Below, piece by piece: positions 51,085 through 58,932 of a DNA stretch of 64,000 nt. The DNA is from JBDRLU01 sp043812795 (GTDB lineage Bacteria; Chloroflexota; Dehalococcoidia; Dehalococcoidales; UBA2162), in assembly GCA_043812795.1 (NCBI GenBank), contig JBDRLU010000068.1, forward strand, positions 1 to 64,000, given 5' to 3'. Position 1 is the first letter of the stretch. Every line of letters starts with the position of its first letter. The notes under the pieces were generated by a model. It was not told the origin of the DNA. It worked only from the letters and a program-made list of their open reading frames with translations, and did no database searches. The position numbers were made by a program, and so were the translations under genes.

Positions 51085-51212
51085 TGTCATTCTGGCGGAG
51101 GCCCTCGGGCTGAACTCGGGCTGAAGCCAGAATCCAGAAAGAGAACGACTTACCGGATTCCAGCTTTCGCTGGAATGACACAGAACTATGGCTGATAGCT
51201 GTTAGCTGACAG
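51085..51212. repeat. composite dispersed repeats
   Basis: 51085-51133 carries GTCATTCTGGCGGAGGC... ending CCAGAATCC. 51151-51181 carries ATTCCAGCTTTCGCTGGAAT, a near-perfect palindrome in inverted relation to it. 51188-51212 adds an AGCTGATAGCTGTTAGCTG copy. No gene lies in 50990-51215. Confidence 0.7.
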
Positions 51213-51215
51213 CTT

Positions 51216-52142
51216 CTACGGGCAGGCGGCTTTTTGCTCCAGCTTGGCGTATTCTTGGTCCACCCGCTCCTGAATCTGTTTGATCTCACCTTCGGAAAGA
51301 TGGCGGAACCGTCCCTGCAACTTCAGGTAATCTTCTACCGGACGCGGTTTGGCCGCCCCACGGCCTAATTTGTACCGGCCGTTTTCGACTTCATAAAGCG
51401 GGAACATGCGCGTCGTCACGGCTAACCGGCCGAGTTTAATGCTTAATTCGGTAGGGAATCTCCAGCCGGTGGGGCAGGGCGAAATGATATGGATGTAGGC
51501 CGGACCGTTAATGGCGGCGGCTTTGGCGACTTTGTCCATCAGGTCGAAGGGGTAGCCTGGGGAAGCGGTGGCAACGTAGGGGATATCATGGGCGGCGGCA
51601 ATCGCCGGCATATTTTTCTTCCAGGTCACCTGGCCGATGCTTTTCTTACCAGCCGGGGCGGTGGTCGTTGACGCACCGTAAGGAGTGGCCGAAGACCGCT
51701 GGATGCCGGTATTCATGTAGGCTTCGTTATCGAAGCAGAGGTAAACGAAGTTGTGTCCCCTCTCCAGAGCGCCAGAAAGCGCCTGCAGGCCGATATCGCT
51801 GGTGCCGCCGTCACCGGCCATGGCCACGATGGTAGTATGCTTTTCCGGGCGCATGCCTTTTCTCACCCGCACCTTCAGACCGGCTTCGACGCCGGAAGCG
51901 ACCGCCGCCGCATTCTCAAACAGGGCATGAATCCAGGGTACCCGCCATGACGTCCACGGGAGCTGCGACGAGACGACTTCCATGCAACCGGTGGCATTAG
52001 CCACGATGACGTTCTCGCCGAGGGCTTTGGCGGCCAGCCTGACGGCCAGCGCTTCACCGCAGCCGACGCAGGCACGGTGGCCCGCCGCAAAATATTCTTC
52101 CTTGGTTACCTGCCGTTGACCGAACTTAACATAGTTTGCCAT
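51216..52142 (-). CDS. porB: pyruvate:ferredoxin oxidoreductase beta subunit
   Basis: 308 residues with the thiamin diphosphate motif AGDGGTSDIGLQALSGALERG and NEAYMNTGIQRSSATPYGA. Cluster cysteines are in ACVGCGEALA and elsewhere (SPCPTGW). It catalyses decarboxylation of pyruvate or a related 2-oxoacid with PorA. It is last in the operon porG-porD-porA-porB; its ATG overlaps the porA stop. Confidence 0.94.
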   Translation of the reverse strand: MANYVKFGQRQVTKEEYFAAGHRACVGCGEALAVRLAAKALGENVIVANATGCMEVVSSQLPWTSWRVPWIHALFENAAAVASGVEAGLKVRVRKGMRPEKHTTIVAMAGDGGTSDIGLQALSGALERGHNFVYLCFDNEAYMNTGIQRSSATPYGASTTTAPAGKKSIGQVTWKKNMPAIAAAHDIPYVATASPGYPFDLMDKVAKAAAINGPAYIHIISPCPTGWRFPTELSIKLGRLAVTTRMFPLYEVENGRYKLGRGAAKPRPVEDYLKLQGRFRHLSEGEIKQIQERVDQEYAKLEQKAACP

Positions 52143-53317
52143 TATTCTCTCACCCCGAACATTTCGAATTCTTGTTCACTGCCCTTGCGAGCGATAGCGG
52201 TCCCCTGCTTGATTATCTCTTCGAAGCCGGCGACGGAAATATCTCTCCCGCCGAGGCCGCCGACAAAACTGACTACCTTGGGTTTCTTCCTCTCGCCGTA
52301 CAGTGCCGACTTCACTTCCGAGCAGACCGGTCCGGGCGGGCCACCCATCGAAAGTGCCCGGTCAAGGACGATAAGCGTCTCAGCACCCTGGACAGCCTGA
52401 CGGAATTCGGCAAAGGGGAAAGGCCGCCACAGGCGTAGTCTAATCAGCCCGACGCTCTTGCCGGCGGCTCTCATCTTATCAATGGTATCCATGGCCGTCT
52501 CGCTGTAGCTACCCATCGTCAGCAGCAGGGTGCGGGTGTCATCGGCGTGATAGCTTTCGACCGGATGGTAATGGCGGCCGAACATCTTAGCAAACTTATC
52601 CCAGCATTCGAGAATAGTGCTTTTAGCGGCAACCAGGTTGGCCTGCTGCGCCTGCTTGGTCTCGGTGTAAAGGCTGGGTGGGGCAAAAGCGCCCATCGTC
52701 ACCGGTTCCTGCGGGTCGAGGGGAAAGGGGAGGTGGAGGGGAGGCAGAAATTGCCGCACTTTGCTCTCCTCCGGAAATTCGATAGGCTCGATGACGTGGG
52801 TCAGGTGAAATCCGTCCAGATGGACCATCACCGGCAGCAAGACGCGGGGGTCTTCGGCGATGCGAAAAGCACACAGCGTATTATCCACGACTTCCTGTCC
52901 ATTTTCGACGAATATCTGAATCCAGCCGGTATCGCGGACAGCCATCGCATCGGAGTGGTCGCCCCAGATACTTAACGGGGCGGATAAGGCCCGGTTAGCG
53001 ACGGCCATCACAATCGGCAGCCGCATCGCTGAAGCCACATATAATACCTCGTGCATCAGCTCCAGACCCTGGCTGGCAGTAGCGGTAAAGGCCCGAGCTC
53101 CCACCGCCGCGGCGCCCACGCAGGTGCTCATCGCCGAGTGCTCGGATTCGACCGGAACGTAGGCGGCATCTAACTCGCCGTTAGCGACCAGTTCCGCCAG
53201 TTGTTCTACGATATGGGTCTGCGGCGTGATGGGATAAGCGGCGATGACATCGGCGTTGGCCATCTTCACGGCTTCGCCGAGGGCCTGGGAGACTTCGATA
53301 CCTATCTTCTTGGCCAT
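52142..53317 (-). CDS. porA: pyruvate:ferredoxin oxidoreductase alpha subunit
   Basis: 391 residues. AAYPITPQTHIVEQL, YVPVESEHSAMSTCVGAAAV and TATASQGLELMHE are the standard PorA motifs. ATG 53317 overlaps the porD stop (ATGA), so the longer frame from 53380 is rejected. It forms a complex with PorB, PorD and PorG. Confidence 0.94.
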   Translation of the reverse strand: MAKKIGIEVSQALGEAVKMANADVIAAYPITPQTHIVEQLAELVANGELDAAYVPVESEHSAMSTCVGAAAVGARAFTATASQGLELMHEVLYVASAMRLPIVMAVANRALSAPLSIWGDHSDAMAVRDTGWIQIFVENGQEVVDNTLCAFRIAEDPRVLLPVMVHLDGFHLTHVIEPIEFPEESKVRQFLPPLHLPFPLDPQEPVTMGAFAPPSLYTETKQAQQANLVAAKSTILECWDKFAKMFGRHYHPVESYHADDTRTLLLTMGSYSETAMDTIDKMRAAGKSVGLIRLRLWRPFPFAEFRQAVQGAETLIVLDRALSMGGPPGPVCSEVKSALYGERKKPKVVSFVGGLGGRDISVAGFEEIIKQGTAIARKGSEQEFEMFGVRE

Positions 53318-53628
53318 CACTCTTCCTCCGGTTCCATCTTTATTGCTTTTTTCGGACATTCGGCGGAGCAGATACCACACCCTTTGCAGTAGAACATATT
53401 AGCCACGAAATAGCCGTCTTCCTCCTCGGCAATACATCCTTCGGGACAATAGATATAGCACAGTCCGCATTTATTGCATTTGCTCTTATTGAGAATCGGC
53501 TTTTGCGAGCGCCAGCTACCCGTCTGGTATTGGCTGGCACTGCCCGGCTCAGCCACGATGGAACCGACCTCTAAATCTTTCCAGGTTACGTCCGTTTCGT
53601 TCTTAACCAACTTTTTGCTTTTCGCCAA
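53317..53628 (-). CDS. porD: pyruvate:ferredoxin oxidoreductase delta subunit (2x[4Fe-4S])
   Basis: 103 residues with two ferredoxin motifs, CNKCGLCYIYCP and CKGCGICSAECP. The N-terminal TGSWRSQKPILNKSKC is typical of PorD. It overlaps porG by 26 bp. Confidence 0.94.
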   Translation of the reverse strand: MAKSKKLVKNETDVTWKDLEVGSIVAEPGSASQYQTGSWRSQKPILNKSKCNKCGLCYIYCPEGCIAEEEDGYFVANMFYCKGCGICSAECPKKAIKMEPEEE

Positions 53629-54202
53629 CTTTCTGCTCCTTCATCGCCGTCTCCCGGAAAGCCCTTTTCATGGCGCCGCTGTTTCTCTCGGCCATGCGGC
53701 CGAAGCGTTCCTCCAAAGGCTCCAGCAAAGACTCTAATTTCACTACTCCGGTAGCTTTGACCAAAGCTCCGAGCATGGTGGTATTGACAATCGGGACGCC
53801 CAGCAGTTCGCGGGCGATGCTGGTGGCATCGATGGCGGCGATTTGCCATTTATTGCCCAGTTCAGCGGCCATGTCCGCTATCGGGTTCCTGGTGTTGATA
53901 ATGAAAACACCTTTTTTCTTTAGCCCGGCCGTTACGTCGACCACCTTCAGCAGGCTGGGGTCGAGCACCACCACGACGTCAGGTTCTTTGACTTCAGCTC
54001 TTATCCTGATGGGGTGGCTATCGCTGATTCTGGTGAAAGCCTGGACGGGAGCGCCTCTCCGCTCCGGCCCGAAGCTGGGGAAGGCCTGGGCATACTTGCC
54101 TTCGCTGATGGCGGCTTTGGCCAGCAGCTCGGCGGAGGTAACCGTACCCTGTCCGCCTCGCCCGTGCCATCTGATTTCAATAAGCTCGATTATTTTCTTC
54201 AT
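53603..54202 (-). CDS. porG: pyruvate:ferredoxin oxidoreductase gamma subunit
   Basis: 199 residues; IRWHGRGGQGTVTSAELLAK and FPSFGPERRGAPVQAFTRI are the family signatures. First gene of the por operon. The C-terminus is a Lys/Glu-rich tail (KEQKVGEKQKVG) arising where it overlaps porD. Confidence 0.94.
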   Translation of the reverse strand: MKKIIELIEIRWHGRGGQGTVTSAELLAKAAISEGKYAQAFPSFGPERRGAPVQAFTRISDSHPIRIRAEVKEPDVVVVLDPSLLKVVDVTAGLKKKGVFIINTRNPIADMAAELGNKWQIAAIDATSIARELLGVPIVNTTMLGALVKATGVVKLESLLEPLEERFGRMAERNSGAMKRAFRETAMKEQKVGEKQKVG

Positions 54203-54262
54203 TTTTTCTCACCGTTGAACAGGATACAGGTTCTCCTTTCTTTTTATTGCCAAATAAGAAAA

Positions 54263-54335
54263 TGCCCCTGGAGAGACTCGAACTCTCGCGACCGGCTCCG
54301 GAGGCCGGTGCTCTATCCACCTGAGCTACAGGGGC
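54263..54335 (-). tRNA. tRNA-Arg (CCG)
   Basis: On the minus strand: acceptor GCCCCTG/CAGGGGC, anticodon stem CCGGC/GCCGG around CTCCGGA, T arm GAGAG-TTCGAGT-CTCTC. Discriminator A, no CCA encoded. Confidence 0.95.
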
Positions 54336-54506
54336 ATACTATATTAATGATAGCTCATAACCCTGAGTGAAGTAAATAAAGAAGAATTATAAACCAACCT
54401 TTGGCTCGGATGCAAAGCGCCCGCAGATTAAATAACGATAACGGTTTTGTCCTATCAGGTAGTCCGGGTTACAAAAAAGTTACAAAAGAGAAGGAGGCCG
54501 CCCCTC

Positions 54507-54536
54507 TTTCCATTTTCCCGGTATTTACGTTACAAT
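54507..54536 (+). promoter_or_regulatory. candidate promoter of tRNA-Ser (CGA)
   Basis: TTTCCA (54507-54512), an 18-bp spacer and TACAAT (54531-54536). Upstream, GTTACAA occurs twice with an 11-bp period (54475 and 54486). The rest of 54336-54506 shows no gene. Confidence 0.5.
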
Positions 54537-54549
54537 GTGAAAGCGCCGA

Positions 54550-54634
54550 GGAGAGGTGACCGAGTGGTTCATGGTGCCGCTCTCGAAAAGCGGTCTTCCG
54601 AAAGGGAGCGTGGGTTCGAATCCCACCCTCTCCG
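54550..54634 (+). tRNA. tRNA-Ser (CGA)
   Basis: Class II tRNA with a long variable arm. Acceptor GGAGAGG/CCTCTCC, anticodon stem CCGCT/AGCGG around CTCGAAA, T loop TTCGAAT, discriminator G. An 18-bp repeat starts exactly at its last base. Confidence 0.95.
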
Positions 54635-54700
54635 TTTACCTTGAGCGAGAGAAGCGAGTCGAAAGGTTTACCTTGAGCGAGAGTCGAAGGGCTTACCCTG
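54634..54700. repeat. 18-bp direct repeat bordering the GIY-YIG gene (left)
   Basis: GTTTACCTTGAGCGAGAG occurs perfectly at 54634-54651 and 54666-54683. The copies are followed by GTCGAAAG and TCGAAGGGCTTACCCTG. Their reverse complement (CTTCGACTCTCGCTCAAGG...) resembles the repeats at the right side of the gene. Confidence 0.8.
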
Positions 54701-54704
54701 AAAA

Positions 54705-55073
54705 ATGGATAGTGAGAATCGGAACGGCAAGCCGGCCCAAGATTGGTTTTTCTATATTGTCAGGTGTAGGGATAAATCTCTTTATTGTGGTATTACTAAT
54801 AATCTTGAAGACAGGTTAAAAGAACACAATAATGGGACCGGGGCTAAATTTACTCGTTCTCGAAGACCTGTGACTATGGTATATAATGAAAAATACAATA
54901 ACATTTCAGAGGCAAGGAAACGAGAAGCGCAGATTAAGAGCTGGTCGAAGGCCAAAAAGGAGGACCTGATTACTGGTTTTCCTCGACTACGCCGGAATAA
55001 ATTCCTCGGCTCGCTCGGAATAAACGAATCCTGCCCCTTCGACCATCGTTACAAAATTGTTACAATTGAATAA
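54705..55073 (+). CDS. GIY-YIG superfamily nuclease-like protein
   Basis: 122 residues. The catalytic core is present: WFFYIVRCRDKSLYCGITNN (a GIY-YIG variant, FYI...YCG), then LEDRLKEHNNGTGAKFTRSR with the conserved Arg/Lys and SEARKREAQIKSW with the Glu. About 35 C-terminal residues are encoded by a dispersed-repeat sequence and look non-natural. It is squeezed between two tRNA-Ser genes and its end overlaps the promoter of the second. Small UPF0213 proteins have unclear roles. Confidence 0.8.
   Translation: MDSENRNGKPAQDWFFYIVRCRDKSLYCGITNNLEDRLKEHNNGTGAKFTRSRRPVTMVYNEKYNNISEARKREAQIKSWSKAKKEDLITGFPRLRRNKFLGSLGINESCPFDHRYKIVTIE
54981..55024. repeat. imperfect 21-bp direct repeat at the 3' end of the GIY-YIG gene (right)
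   Basis: Two tandem units at 54981-55001 and 55004-55024 begin CCTCG and end CGGAATAAA, with 16 of 21 positions identical. They are in inverted orientation to the units at 54634-54700. Confidence 0.7.
55038..55066 (+). promoter_or_regulatory. candidate promoter of tRNA-Ser (GGA)
   Basis: TTCGAC (55038-55043), a 17-bp spacer and TACAAT (55061-55066), inside the 3' end of the GIY-YIG coding frame and 24 bp before the tRNA. Confidence 0.5.
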
Positions 55074-55090
55074 AGCCTAGTAACCAACTT

Positions 55091-55179
<89 letters not shown>

Positions 55180-55217
55180 GCTTTACTTCTGGCCTGCTGT
55201 CAGAGTAGCGGCGAAAA

Positions 55218-55246
55218 TTGACAGATGACTCATTGGGATTTACAAT
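55218..55246 (+). promoter_or_regulatory. consensus promoter of the thiolase operon
   Basis: TTGACA (55218-55223), a 17-bp spacer and TACAAT (55241-55246). Transcription starts near 55253, about 43 nt before the TTG start of the thiolase. Confidence 0.8.
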
Positions 55247-55295
55247 TTCATCTTGTCCGCTGCTTTTTTCTGGAATTAACCGCAGGAGGCACGAA

Positions 55296-56561
55296 TTGCA
55301 AAAGAGGAGGAAATTAGCGCGTGGGGTGGCGGTGGTCGGCGCCGGGATGTCTAAGTTCGGCGTGTACAAGGACAAGGACTCCAAGGACGTTTTTGCTGAA
55401 GCCTTCAATGAAATGCTCGCTTCCGTGGACAAAGGGGTTGACCCTAAGGATATTGACGCCCTTTACATCGGGAATTTCACCAACGACTTTTTTGTGCACC
55501 AGGCACACTGGGGCCCGATTATTTCCGATTTAATCGGCCATACGCCTAAACCGTCCACACGGACGGAAGGGGCCTGCGCTTCCAGTGCCCTCGCTTTCCG
55601 TGAAGGCGTCTTCGCCATAGCGTCCGGCTTCTATGATATGGTGCTGGTGGGCGGGGTCGAGGATATGTCCAAACGTACCACCGAAGAAGTTACCGAAGGT
55701 TTAGCCAGCGCTTGCACTATCTATGAGAGAGATGCCGGTATCACCTTTCCCGGCGTTTTCGGTGCGGTGGCTACAGCCTACTTCGCCCGGTACGGTGCCA
55801 CGCGCGAAGACCTCTTTAATATCACCATCAAGAGCCATAATAATGCCGTGCTTAACCCCAAGGCCCAGTTCAATGCCTCCATTCGGGATATCATGAAGTC
55901 GAGAATCGCCCGCTGCCAGCAGCGAGGCGAGCCGGTCCCTAACTGGGCTGATGAGAAGGCGTTCCTCCGCGACCCGGCGGTCAATCCGGCGGTGGCCTGG
56001 CCGATGCACCTTTACGATTGCTGTCCCATCAGCGACGGTGCCACCTGTATGTTCTTGGTTGCCGAGTCGATAGCGAAAAACTTTACCGATAAGCCGTTGT
56101 ACGTGGCCGGTATCGGGCAGGGTAGCGGCCGGGCGATGCATGCTTCGGATGCTCTCACTTATTTCGAAGCCACCCGCTATGCGGCGCAGGAAGCCTATGC
56201 CATGTCCGGACTCAAGCCGGAAGATATCCAGTTCTCCGAAGTGCACGATTGCTTCTCTATCGCTGAGCTGCTTCACATCGAAGACCTTGGCTTTTTCAAA
56301 CCGGGAGAGGGTTATAAAGCCGTGGCGGATGGTGCTACCAGACTGGACGGCCCGAAACCGATTAATACCTCCGGGGGACTGAAATGCAAAGGACATCCGG
56401 TCGGGGCTACCGGCGTCGGACAGCTTTACGAAGTCTGGAAACAGTTGCGTGGTGAGGCCGGCCAGCGGCAGGTACCTAATAAGAATTTGCGTATCGGTGC
56501 CGCCCACAACCTGGGTGGGACCGGGGGCACCTGTACGTTTACTATCCTGGAAAGGAGATAA
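55296..56561 (+). CDS. SCP-x/archaeal-type thiolase
   Basis: 421 residues. The nucleophilic cysteine lies in TEGACASSALAFREG. The histidine/cysteine pairs lie in SEVHDCFSIAELL and GGLKCKGHPVGATG. This type forms or cleaves beta-ketoacyl-CoA and works together with a DUF35 protein, encoded 2 bp downstream. TTG 55296 is supported by AGGAGG 6 nt upstream; the frame upstream overlaps the promoter. It is first in the four-gene beta-oxidation-type operon. Confidence 0.9.
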   Translation: MQKRRKLARGVAVVGAGMSKFGVYKDKDSKDVFAEAFNEMLASVDKGVDPKDIDALYIGNFTNDFFVHQAHWGPIISDLIGHTPKPSTRTEGACASSALAFREGVFAIASGFYDMVLVGGVEDMSKRTTEEVTEGLASACTIYERDAGITFPGVFGAVATAYFARYGATREDLFNITIKSHNNAVLNPKAQFNASIRDIMKSRIARCQQRGEPVPNWADEKAFLRDPAVNPAVAWPMHLYDCCPISDGATCMFLVAESIAKNFTDKPLYVAGIGQGSGRAMHASDALTYFEATRYAAQEAYAMSGLKPEDIQFSEVHDCFSIAELLHIEDLGFFKPGEGYKAVADGATRLDGPKPINTSGGLKCKGHPVGATGVGQLYEVWKQLRGEAGQRQVPNKNLRIGAAHNLGGTGGTCTFTILERR

Positions 56562-56563
56562 GG

Positions 56564-56980
56564 ATGGAGTCGAGACCTTTTAGCGATACTTCTTATCAGC
56601 AATTCCTTAATGAAGAAAAATTGATGGGCTCAAAATGCCAGAAATGCGGTGCCCTCTACGCGCCGCCCCGCTCCATCTGCCCCAAGTGTTATGGTACTGC
56701 TATGGGATGGGTGGAACTGAAAGGTAAGGGCAAGCTAGCTGCTTTTACCTCAATCACTGTGGGCACTCCGGCCATGGTGAAGGAAGGCTACGACCGCAAG
56801 CATCCCTATATCTCCGCCGCCGTGGAGTTGGATGAAGGGCCGCGGGTGATGGCCCGCCTCGAAGATGTCGATGGCACCAAGCCGGAAGCCATAAAGGTGG
56901 GGACACCCCTGAAGGTAAAATACCTTCACCACGGTGAAGGTGAAAACCAGAAAACATTCTTGGGTTTCACACCGGAGTAA
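56564..56980 (+). CDS. DUF35 zinc-ribbon/OB-fold partner of thiolase
   Basis: 138 residues with a rubredoxin-like zinc ribbon CQKCGALYAPPRSICPKC, then an OB fold (AFTSITVGTPAMVKEGYDRK, ARLEDVDG). In archaea a DUF35 protein bridges thiolase and HMG-CoA synthase and holds CoA. The pairing here with an SCP-x thiolase matches that, without an HMG-CoA synthase. Confidence 0.92.
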   Translation: MESRPFSDTSYQQFLNEEKLMGSKCQKCGALYAPPRSICPKCYGTAMGWVELKGKGKLAAFTSITVGTPAMVKEGYDRKHPYISAAVELDEGPRVMARLEDVDGTKPEAIKVGTPLKVKYLHHGEGENQKTFLGFTPE

Positions 56981-57046
56981 GACCCGTTCTAAACGCACAA
57001 CCGGAATCATTCGCGGCTGTTGGTAAATAATCTGAAGGAGGTTATT

Positions 57047-57817
57047 GTGGCTATCGACTACACGAAAGAAGGTAGGGTTGCTATCTTCACCATCAACCGT
57101 CCCGAGGCGCTCAATTCCATGAATGTCCAGGCCATGCAGGAACTGCATGACGCAATGGTGGCTTTCCGTGATGACCCTGAAATGTGGGCCGGTATCGTCA
57201 CCGGTGCTGGCGAGCGTGCGTTTTGTGCCGGGGCCGATATCAAAGACATGCTACCCTACTTGAAGGGAATCCGCGGCAAACCCTGGACTTTTCCGGCGAC
57301 TCCGTTCCGCGGGTTGGAGCTTTACAAGCCGCTTATTGCTGCCATCAATGGCATGGCGCTCGGCGGCGGTCTGGAAATCGCTTTATCGTGCGACCTGCGG
57401 ATAGCTTCGGAAACCGCCCGCTTCGGCAATCCGGAACCGAATCTGGGACTGATACCGGGCTGGGGAGCGACGCAGCGGCTGCCGCGAGTTATCCCCTGGG
57501 CGAAAGCCGCCGAGATATTACTGCTGGCAAAACCAATCGATGCTCAGGAAGCCTACCGCATCGGTCTGGTGAATAAGATTGTTCCCCCCGACCAGGTAAT
57601 GACAGCAGCCAAAGAGTGGGCCAATACCATCTGCCAGCTTGCTCCGCTGGCCGTGAGAGCAGCGAAAGAGGCGATGCTCAGGGGCTACAGTATGCCTCTC
57701 GAAGATGGTCTGAAGCTGGAAAGCGCTTTATTCGATTACCTTTTGGGTACTGAGGACCATGCCGAGGGTTCGGCGGCTTTTGTCGAGAAACGTAAGCCTG
57801 ATTTCAAGGCGAAATAA
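57047..57817 (+). CDS. enoyl-CoA hydratase
   Basis: 256 residues. Unlike the crotonase at 50.2 kb, both catalytic glutamates are present: GGGLEIALSCD and FGNPEPNLGLIPG. The oxyanion-hole segment AFCAGADIKDML is intact. It hydrates trans-2-enoyl-CoA to 3-hydroxyacyl-CoA. GTG 57047 follows AAGGAGG; the longer frame from 57020 would include the ribosome-binding site. Confidence 0.93.
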   Translation: MAIDYTKEGRVAIFTINRPEALNSMNVQAMQELHDAMVAFRDDPEMWAGIVTGAGERAFCAGADIKDMLPYLKGIRGKPWTFPATPFRGLELYKPLIAAINGMALGGGLEIALSCDLRIASETARFGNPEPNLGLIPGWGATQRLPRVIPWAKAAEILLLAKPIDAQEAYRIGLVNKIVPPDQVMTAAKEWANTICQLAPLAVRAAKEAMLRGYSMPLEDGLKLESALFDYLLGTEDHAEGSAAFVEKRKPDFKAK

Positions 57818-57838
57818 TAACCGGAAAGGAGTTTGTTT

Positions 57839-58693
57839 ATGGAAATAAAAAAAGTTGGCGTTATTGGCTGCGGTACGATGGGTGGTGGAATCGCTCAGGT
57901 CTGTGCCCAGTCCGGCTATCAGGTAGTGGTCTCGGAGATTAACGAGACCCTGTTGAATAAAGGACTGGCGGCGATTAATACTTTCCTTACCCGGAGCGTT
58001 GAGCGCGGCCGGATGAAACAGGAGGAGAAAGATGCTACCATAAGCCACCTCAAGGGCACGACCAATATGCAGGACTTCAGCGACTGCGACCTGGTGATAG
58101 AGGTGGTTGTCGAAAATATGGACCTGAAGAAGAAGATATTTACCGAGCTGGATAAAATCTGCCCGAAAGAGGCTATCCTGGCCACCAATACTTCCTGCCT
58201 CTCGGTTATTGATATGGCTACGGTGACCAAGAGACCGGATAAGGTGCTCGGCATTCATTTCTACAACCCGGTACCTTTAATGAAGCTCTGTGAAATAGTG
58301 AAAACAATCGCTACCAGCGACGATACCCTTGAAACGGCCAAGAAGTTCGGCACGTCCGTCGGTAAGAGTATTGTCGTGGCGAAAGATGCGCCGGGCTTTA
58401 TCGTCAACCGCTTGATGATACCTTTTATCCTTAACGCCATCCGCATGCTGGACGCCGGCGTCGCCAGTAAAGAAGATATCGATACTGGTATCAATCTGGG
58501 ACTGAACCACCCCATGGGGCCGCTGACACTGACCGACCTTATCGGCTTGGATACATGCCACTTCATCGCCAATGCCATCTACGATGAGTTCAAAGACCCG
58601 CAGTACGCCTCACCGCCACTGCTGAAGAAAATGGTTACTGCTGGCTGGCTGGGACGTAAGACGGGCAAAGGCTTCTACGAGTATAATAAATAA
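57839..58693 (+). CDS. 3-hydroxybutyryl-CoA dehydrogenase
   Basis: 284 residues. N-terminal Rossmann motif GVIGCGTMGGGIAQVCAQSG, catalytic His in GIHFYNPVPLMKLCEIV, and the C-terminal helical domain ending GRKTGKGFYEYNK. It oxidises 3-hydroxyacyl-CoA with NAD(P). ATG 57839 follows AAGGAG; a TTG at 57833 is in frame but worse placed. Last gene of the operon before the terminator. Confidence 0.95.
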   Translation: MEIKKVGVIGCGTMGGGIAQVCAQSGYQVVVSEINETLLNKGLAAINTFLTRSVERGRMKQEEKDATISHLKGTTNMQDFSDCDLVIEVVVENMDLKKKIFTELDKICPKEAILATNTSCLSVIDMATVTKRPDKVLGIHFYNPVPLMKLCEIVKTIATSDDTLETAKKFGTSVGKSIVVAKDAPGFIVNRLMIPFILNAIRMLDAGVASKEDIDTGINLGLNHPMGPLTLTDLIGLDTCHFIANAIYDEFKDPQYASPPLLKKMVTAGWLGRKTGKGFYEYNK

Positions 58694-58722
58694 TAGCGGC
58701 GACCCGAACTAGAACAGAGTGT

Positions 58723-58763
58723 AATTAGAGAGTCCCGAAACAATCGGGACTCTCTAATTTTCT
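58723..58763 (+). terminator. strong terminator of the thiolase operon
   Basis: A perfect 16-bp stem, AATTAGAGAGTCCCGA (58723-58738) with TCGGGACTCTCTAATT (58744-58759), loop AACAA, then TTCTCC. It works in both directions. Confidence 0.85.
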
Positions 58764-58932
58764 CCTCCCTGCTTGGCATCGAACCCATCCTTCTCGTGAA
58801 GAATAGCCTCAAAATTACGATGAAGCTATTCTGGATATCGAATTTCGTCGGTATGGTAGATTCATTGTTGAGTAATCTCAACAGGCTCAAATTGTTTTCG
58901 GCTTGACTACTATGCTAGAATGAGGTTTTGTC

